A stretch of DNA of 64,000 nucleotides from NCBI GenBank assembly GCA_031550535.1, contig JAVBOM010000018.1, positions 1 through 64,000 on the forward strand, read 5' to 3'. Positions 14,522-23,049 of the stretch are shown here, one piece after another (the first letter of the stretch is position 1; the number at the start of each line of letters is the position of its first letter). Made by a program: the position numbers and the translations under genes. The stretch is from Avichristensenella sp031550535. Its GTDB lineage: Bacteria > Bacillota > Clostridia > Christensenellales > Aristaeellaceae. The notes beneath the pieces were generated by a model. That model saw nothing but the letters and a program-made list of their open reading frames with translations. It was not told the DNA's origin and made no database searches.

Positions 14522-16552
14522 TTACGGGTTGACCGCCAGTTCATACACCCCGTATGTGCTGCCGCTGCCGATGCCCACCAACAGCCGGTTGTTGTTCAGC
14601 CACCTCAGCCCGCGAGGAGACCTGTTGTTCGGCGATGTATAGGCAATCGGCACCCTGCCGTTTTCTTCCAGGGAGGAAACATCGAGTTTGCCGGTTACAC
14701 CGTTCTCAAAATCGTGAATGTACAGGAAGCTCTCGCCGCGAACGTCTTTTACCGCCAGGATCATGTATCGCCCGTCCGGGGACAGGGCGGCGTTGTATGG
14801 AATGTGCAGCTCATCACGCAGGATGCGCATGCGCAGACCGCCCTCCTGGTCAAGCGCCGCCGCTTCCTCCAGGCTGTACGTCACGAGCCTTTCCTCCGGC
14901 AGCGTGTATGGGGCAATGGCGACGCCTCGCTCAAAATCCTTCTCGGACAGGTCATCCACCAGAAACGGGATCAGCGACCCTTTGGCCACAATCGCCAGAT
15001 CGGACCACTGGGACAGAAGCAGACCGCGTCCTCCCTTCAGGTCAATCAACTGCTGTGTCCGCTGCTGTTTCGCGTACTCCTCCGTGATGGGCGCGGGGAA
15101 GCGGATTTCTTCGCCGTCCAGCGTGCTGAACATCAGCCCGTATCCGTCGTCCAGATTGTTATGATGATACGTGCGCACAATGCCGCGCGCCGTTACCCAC
15201 ATATGCGGGTCGCTGCTTGTCGACAGGTAATCGGCGCTTGCGATTTTCCGCCGCTCGCCCGTCTCGCAATCATACGCGTATAGCACGCTCTCCCGATTCG
15301 TGCCGTCGTCCGCGAAAAATGCCTCAATGTACAGGATCGGCTCTACCGGGTCAAACACCGCGCGTACCGGCGCGCCGATAAACGGCAAGGTTAGCTTTAC
15401 AGGGACGACCTTGATCGGCAGATCTTCCATCACGATGCGTACGGTGCCGGCCTCCGTGTCGATCAGCAGCATGTTGCAGCCGAACTGCATCTGTGTGAAT
15501 ATCCGGCTCGGGTAACACATCGCGACATACCGTCCGTCCTGCGACCAGACGACGCCACGTTCTTCCACCTCCGTCAGAAGCTTGTGCAGCCAAACGTCGT
15601 ATTGATCCTGGTCGATCCCCGCATCGGGCGCGATGAGCTTCATCTGTTGGTTTTCAAAATCGTAGACCATCGCCATGCCGCCCACGGCCATCAGAACCTT
15701 ATCGCTGTTCGGCGACAGGGAGAGAAGGTTCAGTCCCATATCGCCGTACATTGTATGAACCGGCTGCCTTTCCACGGTTCGCGCCGGCGTTTCTGAAGGC
15801 ATGTCCATCATAGAATCTTCATCGCCATACACCGCCAGCGCGGCGTTCAGGCGCTCGGCTTCCGCCGCCGCCTGGTCGTATCGGATGACCATCTCATCTT
15901 TTGTGGGCACCAGCGCCAAACGGTCCTCCGCCAGCGCGCGGTCAAACTCCTCGTCCGTGATGCCGGGGTGCAGGTCAACCGGCGCGCTCGCCTCGGACAG
16001 CTTCCACAACAGTTTTCCGTACATCGCGCTCTCGCCCTCGTCCGGCAGGCGCAGCGCGTACAGCCGTTTCGCGCCCTCGTAGTCGCGCGAGGACACCAGG
16101 GCGTCCGCGACGGCCCAGATCAGTTCCCGCGCATCCTCGGCATATTGGGCGGCGAACGCCTCGTCGCTGCCCGCCGCGACCATACCCCGGCGCAGCGCCG
16201 CATGGGCGGCGTCCGTGTCGCCCATCAGCCATTGCGTGCGCGCCTTGCGGATGTACAGGCCGACGTCCGCCGGGGACGTGGCCAGCGCCTCCTCCACCGC
16301 CGCGAGAACCTCGGGGTACCGCTCCGCCGCCGTCAGCACGTCCAGGCGCGCGTCAAACAGGAGCGGCGACTCCGGGTCCATCCGCTCCGCGAAATCCAGC
16401 GCGAACAGGGCATCGTCCACCTGCCCCGCTTCCATGTACCGGCGCGCCTGGTCAATCCGGTCCACGGCCGTCATCCCTTCCGCAAGGCCCAAGGACACCA
16501 TGAGCATGATTGCGGAAAGCGCCACCAGCGAAATCCTTTTTGCGATCTTCAT
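14522..16552 (-). CDS. Secreted TPR plus beta-propeller-like protein, function unknown
   Basis: 676 residues with a signal peptide (1-24, MKIAKRISLVALSAIMLMVS then hydrophobic). An N-terminal tetratricopeptide-like region follows (about 30-200: QARRYMEAGQVDDALFALD, DVGLYIRKARTQWLMGDTDA). The rest is beta-rich with repeated blade-like motifs (LLSLSPNSDKVLMAV, VWSQDGRYVAMCYP, ALSPDGRYMILAV, TSPNNRSPRGLRWL), which resemble TolB/WD-type propeller blades. AAAGGAGG precedes the ATG. I cannot assign a reaction; such proteins usually act as extracellular scaffolds or sensors. No operon partner is evident: it is divergent from the small secreted protein at 16764. Confidence 0.7.
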   Translation of the reverse strand: MKIAKRISLVALSAIMLMVSLGLAEGMTAVDRIDQARRYMEAGQVDDALFALDFAERMDPESPLLFDARLDVLTAAERYPEVLAAVEEALATSPADVGLYIRKARTQWLMGDTDAAHAALRRGMVAAGSDEAFAAQYAEDARELIWAVADALVSSRDYEGAKRLYALRLPDEGESAMYGKLLWKLSEASAPVDLHPGITDEEFDRALAEDRLALVPTKDEMVIRYDQAAAEAERLNAALAVYGDEDSMMDMPSETPARTVERQPVHTMYGDMGLNLLSLSPNSDKVLMAVGGMAMVYDFENQQMKLIAPDAGIDQDQYDVWLHKLLTEVEERGVVWSQDGRYVAMCYPSRIFTQMQFGCNMLLIDTEAGTVRIVMEDLPIKVVPVKLTLPFIGAPVRAVFDPVEPILYIEAFFADDGTNRESVLYAYDCETGERRKIASADYLSTSSDPHMWVTARGIVRTYHHNNLDDGYGLMFSTLDGEEIRFPAPITEEYAKQQRTQQLIDLKGGRGLLLSQWSDLAIVAKGSLIPFLVDDLSEKDFERGVAIAPYTLPEERLVTYSLEEAAALDQEGGLRMRILRDELHIPYNAALSPDGRYMILAVKDVRGESFLYIHDFENGVTGKLDVSSLEENGRVPIAYTSPNNRSPRGLRWLNNNRLLVGIGSGSTYGVYELAVNP

Positions 16553-16763
16553 CCGCTCGTCCTCCTTTGTGTTTCTGCTTCTCCGTACCCGGTGTTTCCA
16601 TCAACTAAATCGTTTTCTATGGTACACCAGAGGCTGCGGGAAATCAACTGGGTCTCGCGGCGCCGCCGAAGAAATTCCGCCCCCGCGGTGTTTTTCTTCC
16701 CGCGTAACATTTTCTCCGGCGGGCTGTAATAAGTAGTAGAAGTACACTGCGGGAGGAACCGAT

Positions 16764-17288
16764 ATGCCCAGAGCTTGCAGGGTCTTTTTCTGTATGATGC
16801 TTTGCTTCGCGTGCGCCCTTATACCGCCCAGCGGGCTTGGTGAATACGCGCCGCGCGGCATTGGACCGGAAGAGTTGGTCGATATCGCGCTGGATGGCCG
16901 CGACCCTCTGGACATCGCGCGGATCGCCTGGGACGCGCTCACCGCGCGGACAAGCACGGGGGAACCCATGTCCGCCGAGGCGGCGCGGGTTGATGAAACC
17001 GGGCGCCATGAGGGGCACCGAAGGGAAGCGCCGCCAGTGGCGGATGCAGCGACCCGTAGGTGCGCCGAGGTACAGAACGATGGCCCGAAGGGACAGCGCG
17101 ACAATACCGAGGGGCTTCCGCAAGGAATCCCTACCTTGTTCACCTGGTCGCTGAAGGTGCGCTATCCGGTCGACTGGCAGGAACCTGTGCTGGAGGTGCG
17201 GTTCTCCCGCCCGGGTGCGGGGTGTGGAGCGTATCGCGTGGGGCTGTCCATCGCGCTGTTTGAACCGGTATATCTGCTGTCGGAGTAA
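16764..17288 (+). CDS. Small secreted protein carrying an in-frame repeat insertion
   Basis: 174 residues with a signal peptide (about 1-26), from ATG after GGGAGGAACCGAT. Its ends match the neighbouring 117-residue paralog at 17406: GIGPEELVDIALDGRDPLDI against GIDAAELVEIALDGRDPADI, and EPVLEVRFSRPGAG followed by RVGLSIALFEPVY against EPVLEVLFRRAGGN and RVGLSVGLFELMY. Between them lie about 50 extra residues (about 79-128) coded by a type B/type A composite repeat (about 17000-17137) that keeps the frame open. Function is unknown; the family has no domain I recognise. The inserted segment is rich in Arg, Gly and Pro, unlike the flanks, and probably disturbs the fold. Confidence 0.65.
   Translation: MPRACRVFFCMMLCFACALIPPSGLGEYAPRGIGPEELVDIALDGRDPLDIARIAWDALTARTSTGEPMSAEAARVDETGRHEGHRREAPPVADAATRRCAEVQNDGPKGQRDNTEGLPQGIPTLFTWSLKVRYPVDWQEPVLEVRFSRPGAGCGAYRVGLSIALFEPVYLLSE
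17000..17137 (-). repeat. Type B composite repeat inside the small secreted protein gene
   Basis: Read on the minus strand it begins AGGTAGGGATTCC (17137 downward), then CCTCGGTATTGTCGCGCTG. This is the same junction as at 26060-26102. It continues with the CCGCCACTGGCGG palindrome word (about 17029-17041). It is translated on the plus strand as an insertion of about 50 residues. Confidence 0.65.
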
Positions 17289-17321
17289 CGCCTTCTGTCC
17301 ATCTTCGGAAGATTTTTCCCA

Positions 17322-17358
17322 AAAAGGGCGCGAAAACCAAACCTTTCGCGCCTTTTCC
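17322..17358 (+). terminator. Intrinsic terminator between the two small secreted protein genes
   Basis: AAAAGG(G)CGCGAAA pairs with TTTCGCGCCTTTT, leaving one bulged G. It separates the paralogs into two transcription units. Confidence 0.75.
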
Positions 17359-17405
17359 GCGTCATACTATTGCTCCGTTATCGTAATTTTCGGGAGGAAC
17401 TGAAC

Positions 17406-17759
17406 ATGACACGACCGTTCATGCGCATTGTGACCCTTGCCGTGCTGTGCGCGCTGCTGCCCCTGTCCGCACGGGCGAACATACTGCCGAGTGGCATTGA
17501 CGCGGCGGAGTTGGTCGAAATCGCGCTGGACGGCCGCGACCCGGCGGACATCATCGAAATCGCGATCCAGGCACTGCTAAACGACGCGCGGTTTCTGCCG
17601 GACATGCAGGCGGTCCCCGAGGAGATCACCGTCCAATACCTGGAGGAATTCCTGGAACCGGTGCTGGAAGTGCTGTTCCGGCGCGCGGGCGGAAACACGG
17701 CCATGCTCCGGGTCGGGCTCTCGGTCGGCCTGTTTGAATTGATGTATATCGGCGAGTAG
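17406..17759 (+). CDS. Small secreted protein, uninterrupted paralog
   Basis: 117 residues with a signal peptide (about 1-24, ending ARA-N). ATG 17406 is chosen because GGGAGGAACTG lies just upstream. The mature part is about 93 residues, alpha-helical in look, with acidic patches: AAELVEIALDGRDPADIIEI, EEITVQYLEEFLEPVLEVLF and a terminal hydrophobic VGLSVGLFELMYIGE. It is paralogous to the gene at 16764, which carries an inserted repeat; this copy shows the original form. I do not recognise the family. It has no enzyme motif and no lipobox cysteine, so it is probably released or held at the cell surface. Confidence 0.65.
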   Translation: MTRPFMRIVTLAVLCALLPLSARANILPSGIDAAELVEIALDGRDPADIIEIAIQALLNDARFLPDMQAVPEEITVQYLEEFLEPVLEVLFRRAGGNTAMLRVGLSVGLFELMYIGE

Positions 17760-17861
17760 CGCAATCGACGTCAAAATGATAAATTTCCAAGGAAAATTTC
17801 CCGGCGGGCAAACCAATCGCGTCTCTCTGGCGTCTAATAATTGTAAGAAACATGTTAGGAA

Positions 17862-17920
17862 AGGTGGGGATTTCCTGTGAAATCCCTTTATGGCGGCCGA
17901 TTGTTCCCATCAGCGCCGCC
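17862..17920 (-). repeat. Type A dispersed repeat, copy 3
   Basis: Full reverse-orientation copy, slightly diverged (GGCGGCCGATTGTTCCCATCAG in place of the usual first hairpin), in the gap after the second small secreted protein gene. Confidence 0.8.
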
Positions 17921-17966
17921 ATCACAATGAAAACACAGCGGATACGCGGAAAGGTCGTGGATCAGG

Positions 17967-18107
17967 ATGAAAGTTTACGTGGAAGCTACGTGTGCCGAAC
18001 CTGTGGAACAGGGTCCTCGCAAGAAAATGAAGGTGTATGCCGTGCTGATCGGCGTTTCCCCGCTGTTGGCGTTGCTGACGGGCGCGGCGGTCGCCTTCCT
18101 GAAATGA
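17967..18107 (+). CDS. Putative 46-residue single-helix membrane peptide
   Basis: Opens with M-K-V-Y-V-E-A-T and ends in a hydrophobic helix, YAVLIGVSPLLALLTGAAVAF then LK. The pattern of a charged N-terminal half followed by one membrane helix is typical of small regulatory membrane proteins. Only a weak ribosome binding site (TCAGG, adjoining the ATG) is visible, and an internal ATG at 18027 is an alternative start. No family is recognised. It sits between two type A repeats in an otherwise empty 690-base gap, so chance coding cannot be excluded. Confidence 0.35.
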   Translation: MKVYVEATCAEPVEQGPRKKMKVYAVLIGVSPLLALLTGAAVAFLK

Positions 18108-18205
18108 CGAGGCGCATGCCGGGCGGGCGGGTGCCCGGGGCCGGCTGATGTGTTAGGCTGCGGTTGCATACCATCTTCGTGGAAATCTCCTCTCTCAAAA
18201 ACCAT

Positions 18206-18266
18206 AGGTAGGGATTTCTAGCGAAATCCCCTCATGGCGCCCGATTTTTCAAATCGGCGCCGACGG
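18206..18266 (-). repeat. Type A dispersed repeat, copy 4
   Basis: Full reverse-orientation copy with both hairpins, about 110 bases upstream of the DUF308-MarR-FtsH promoter. Confidence 0.85.
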
Positions 18267-18379
18267 CGAAACACGGGCGCGCATGCCAGGCCGCCCGTGT
18301 TTTGCTTTGTTTTGGTGCCGCGGCCAGCGGGGCGCGGTTTTCGTAACGGATTGTTTACAAAATTCCCCAGCTTTTCTTC

Positions 18380-18424
18380 TTGACTTTCTTTGTTTTTGAT
18401 ATACACTGTTTATTGTTGAACAGT
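18380..18424 (+). promoter_or_regulatory. Promoter with dyad operator for the DUF308-MarR-FtsH operon
   Basis: TTGACT (18380-18385), N16, TACACT (18402-18407). The perfect dyad ACTGTT-N8-AACAGT (18405-18424) overlaps the -10 box and the start of transcription. A 20-bp dyad of this size suits a MarR dimer, and a MarR gene is second in the operon, so autorepression is likely. Confidence 0.6.
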
Positions 18425-18448
18425 TCGATTACAGGAGGATGAGTTGTC

Positions 18449-19018
18449 ATGAAGTGGATGAAAACCTTGCGTTGGCTGCTGTTGCTTGCGGGCGTGCTGC
18501 TTGTGGGTGTCGGCATTTGGACGATGTTTACGCCGTGGAGCGGGCTGATGAGCCTCGCGGTGGTCATCAGCCTGGCGATGCTGCTGTCGGGTGTGCTGGA
18601 AATTGTCGTGTTCTGCGCGGGCAAGGGGCGTTTCCGCTCCGGCTGGATGCTGGTGGGCGGCATTCTGTCCGCGCTGCTGGGGCTGTGGCTGCTGATCGGG
18701 CATGGATACGAGGCGCTGGCCGTCGCCATCCCGTTCGTGTTCGGCATCTGGGTGCTGTCATCGGGCATCACGCGCTCGGTCGGATCCTTTGAACTGAAAA
18801 GCGCGGAGGTCGAGGGCTGGGGCTGGATGCTGGCGCTGGGCATCCTGGAGATGCTGCTGGGTGTCCTGCTGCTGTTCTCCCCAGTGATGTCCGCGGCGGT
18901 ATGCTCGGCGCTCGTGTCCGTGATGTTCTTCGCCCAGGGTGTGAACGACATCCTGCTGTTCTCAAACATCACGCGGGCAAAGAAGTTCGCGGAGCACATA
19001 TTTGGCGATTTTCGTTGA
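18449..19018 (+). CDS. DUF308 (HdeD-like) membrane protein
   Basis: 189 residues with six predicted membrane helices in three similar pairs: WLLLLAGVLLVGVGIW, LAVVISLAMLLSGVLEIVVF, GWMLVGGILSALLGLWLLIG, LAVAIPFVFGIWVLSSGI, GWMLALGILEMLLGVLLLF, and AAVCSALVSVMFFAQGVNDI. This is the DUF308/HdeD layout, associated with acid or envelope stress in other bacteria, though the molecular role is unknown. AGGAGG lies before the ATG. It is the first gene of an operon with a MarR regulator and FtsH, both consistent with a membrane-stress response. The C-terminus is cytoplasmic and basic. Confidence 0.85.
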   Translation: MKWMKTLRWLLLLAGVLLVGVGIWTMFTPWSGLMSLAVVISLAMLLSGVLEIVVFCAGKGRFRSGWMLVGGILSALLGLWLLIGHGYEALAVAIPFVFGIWVLSSGITRSVGSFELKSAEVEGWGWMLALGILEMLLGVLLLFSPVMSAAVCSALVSVMFFAQGVNDILLFSNITRAKKFAEHIFGDFR

Positions 19019-19037
19019 GTAATGGAGGCTTACGGCG

Positions 19038-19490
19038 ATGGACGGCGAATTGATTATCAGGCTGACGGAGGCGTTGCTGCGGCTGCGAAAGGCGGGCGCG
19101 CTGCTGTCCGGCGAGATGGATTTGTCGCTCCTGGAGCTGAGCGCGCTGCGCCGCCTCGCGGGGAACAGCATCGAATCAGATTGCAACGTGTTTGCGCACG
19201 ACCTGACGGACGAGTATCGGGCGTCCAAGGCGGCTGTCTCCCAGATGCTCAGCGCGATGGAGAAGCGGGGTCTGGTGCAGCGGGATTTCAATCCCCAAAA
19301 CCGCCGCAAGCTCATCATCACGCTGACGGACGAGGGGCGCGAAACCGTCGCCCACGCCGAGCGGCTATGCCTTGTGGGCGTGGGGCGCATCATTGACGCA
19401 TACGGGGAGGAAAACGCGCGCGCGCTGACCGGGATGCTGGAACGGCTCTCCGATGTACTGGACCAACAGGACCGACCTTCACTAACCTGA
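19038..19490 (+). CDS. MarR-family transcriptional regulator
   Basis: 150 residues with the MarR winged-helix fold. The recognition helix region is SKAAVSQMLSAMEKRGLVQR (about 67-86), followed by a basic wing DFNPQNRRKLIITLTDEG, with dimerisation helices at both ends. Such proteins act as dimers on 18-22 bp dyads and release DNA on binding small phenolic, lipophilic or oxidising ligands. A fitting dyad overlaps this operon's promoter (18405-18424). The gene starts 19 bases after the DUF308 gene and ends 34 bases before FtsH, so it probably controls its own operon, including FtsH. Confidence 0.88.
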   Translation: MDGELIIRLTEALLRLRKAGALLSGEMDLSLLELSALRRLAGNSIESDCNVFAHDLTDEYRASKAAVSQMLSAMEKRGLVQRDFNPQNRRKLIITLTDEGRETVAHAERLCLVGVGRIIDAYGEENARALTGMLERLSDVLDQQDRPSLT

Positions 19491-19524
19491 ATAAACATAC
19501 ACAAAAGCTGAAAGGAGAGCGCGT

Positions 19525-21582
<2,058 letters not shown>

Positions 21583-21586
21583 CGCG

Positions 21587-22096
21587 ATGACGAAGGGCAT
21601 TTCGCTTCGGGCCGCGGCGCTGATCATCCGGGACGGCAAGCTGCTCGTGGCCAAGCATGTGGACCACCCGTGCTATTACGTGGTGGGCGGCGGGATTGAG
21701 CCGGGCGAGACATCGGAAGCGGCGGCCATCCGCGAGGTGCGGGAGGAAACGGGTTTTGCGCTGGAAGCGCGGTCGCTTGTGTTCATCCAAGAGCGCATGT
21801 ACAGCGCGCCCGGCGACGGCGGCGCTGATTCGAAGAATCGGGCGCCACGAAGGGATTCCTTGCGAAATCCCTACTTTGAGCGACATCACGAGGTCGTGTT
21901 CTTCTACCGGATGCAGGACCGCCCGGACCTGCGGATTCCCGAGGGCAGCCTTTCGGACCAGGGTGCGAAGGAAACGCTGCACTGGCTGCCGCTGGATCAA
22001 TTGGATCAGTACCCGCTCGTGCCGGGGTTTTTGAAAGCGAAGGCGTCGGCGTTGGCGGAAATCACGGCGTTGGAACACGTGGTGACAAGCGAATAG
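21587..22096 (+). CDS. Nudix hydrolase with an in-frame repeat insertion
   Basis: 169-residue Nudix enzyme that should hydrolyse a nucleoside diphosphate linked to another moiety; the substrate is unknown. The Nudix box is intact: GGIEPGETSEAAAIREVREE (residues 35-54) then TG. It begins 4 bases after ftsH, so it is in the same operon. Residues about 77-97 (GGADSKNRAPRRDSLRNPYF) are coded by a full type A repeat (21818-21876), placed between two beta strands after the Nudix helix. In this copy the usual CATAA of the repeat reads CACGA, which removes an in-frame stop. The insertion falls where loop length varies in the family, so activity may survive. Confidence 0.85.
   Translation: MTKGISLRAAALIIRDGKLLVAKHVDHPCYYVVGGGIEPGETSEAAAIREVREETGFALEARSLVFIQERMYSAPGDGGADSKNRAPRRDSLRNPYFERHHEVVFFYRMQDRPDLRIPEGSLSDQGAKETLHWLPLDQLDQYPLVPGFLKAKASALAEITALEHVVTSE
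21818..21876 (+). repeat. Type A dispersed repeat, copy 5 (inside Nudix gene)
   Basis: Full forward copy embedded in frame in the Nudix coding sequence. It carries a two-base difference (CACGA for the CATAA seen in most copies) that keeps the host frame open. Confidence 0.9.
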
Positions 22097-22101
22097 GGTT
22101 G

Positions 22102-22141
22102 GCGGAGGGGCGCTGATGCGCGGCCCTCCGCTTGTCTGTTT
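22102..22141 (+). terminator. Intrinsic terminator after the Nudix gene
   Basis: GCGGAGGG (22102-22109) pairs with CCCTCCGC (22124-22131), followed by TTGTCTGTTT. It ends the DUF308-MarR-FtsH-Nudix operon. Confidence 0.75.
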
Positions 22142-22182
22142 CGCTTGAGTAGATCGGTAGTTCGCTGTAGGCGGTGAACGCA

Positions 22183-23019
22183 ATGAAACAGTTGATACTC
22201 ATCGCGGACATGGAAGGCGCTTCCGGCATTTTTGACAGGAATGCCGGCTGGTGCCAGAATGGACAAGAGGCATGGCGAAAGCACGGACGGGACTGCATTA
22301 CCTCGGATGCGCTTGCCGTATGCAATGCCGCGGTGGATTTCGGGATCGATGACATCCTGCTGTATGACGCGCATTTCGCCGGCAATCCAGAACACAACAT
22401 TGTCTTGGAACGGCTTCCGAAAAACGTCCGTGTGTTCGACGTGCCGAGCCGATGCTTTGATTGGAGAAGGATACGGGGGCAGGCGTCGCAACGCCCGTTC
22501 GGCCTGATTACATGCGGGCAGCACGCGCGCTTTGGCGCAAAGGACGCGTATTTCCCCCACACCATTCAATCCCCGCCCATACGAAACTTTTTGATAAACG
22601 GTCTGCACATAGCGGAAATTGGAACCGCGGTACTGAATTTTTCTGACACACCCTTTCTGGCAAACATTGGATGCCAGGCTTCTATGCAAGAGGCGCTGGA
22701 ACTGTCCGATCAAATTGTCGCGATTCCGGTCAAGTGTAAAGCGACTGGCTGGGAACCTTCCCCTGAGGAAACGTATCCGATCATATACGATGGCGTAATG
22801 AAGGCCCTTAAGGGCGCGGAAAAGGCGGAAATTGTCCAAATCGCGGAACCGTTTGCTTTTTCGCTTGAGTTGTGCGATGGGTACGTTTTTGATACCCAAT
22901 CGGACTTTTCATGGAAAGGCCACTTCGCAGACCAAAAAGCCACCTGGACAGCACCAAGCGTTGAAATGGGTTTTGAGCTTTTTAACGATGTTCGCTCAAG
23001 GTTGCGGAAAAAAGTCTAA
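22183..23019 (+). CDS. M55 family D-aminopeptidase-like protein (divergent)
   Basis: 278 residues of the DppA/M55 zinc peptidase family. Metal-site motifs visible: LIADMEGASGIF (Asp and Glu ligands), YDAHFAGNPEHNI (His), CGQHARFG where the family usually has GYH, and IAEIG in place of the usual GELC segment. It is therefore more divergent than the second M55 protein at 47584. ATG 22183 is preferred over GTG 22174 because AGGCGGTG lies 6 bases upstream. Base composition is visibly lower in GC than its neighbours, which suggests recent transfer. It stands alone between a terminator and a convergent gene. The likely role is D-amino-acid peptide hydrolysis; activity is not assured. Confidence 0.75.
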   Translation: MKQLILIADMEGASGIFDRNAGWCQNGQEAWRKHGRDCITSDALAVCNAAVDFGIDDILLYDAHFAGNPEHNIVLERLPKNVRVFDVPSRCFDWRRIRGQASQRPFGLITCGQHARFGAKDAYFPHTIQSPPIRNFLINGLHIAEIGTAVLNFSDTPFLANIGCQASMQEALELSDQIVAIPVKCKATGWEPSPEETYPIIYDGVMKALKGAEKAEIVQIAEPFAFSLELCDGYVFDTQSDFSWKGHFADQKATWTAPSVEMGFELFNDVRSRLRKKV

Positions 23020-23049
23020 TTCGATCAACAATATACACCGTACCCCGGC

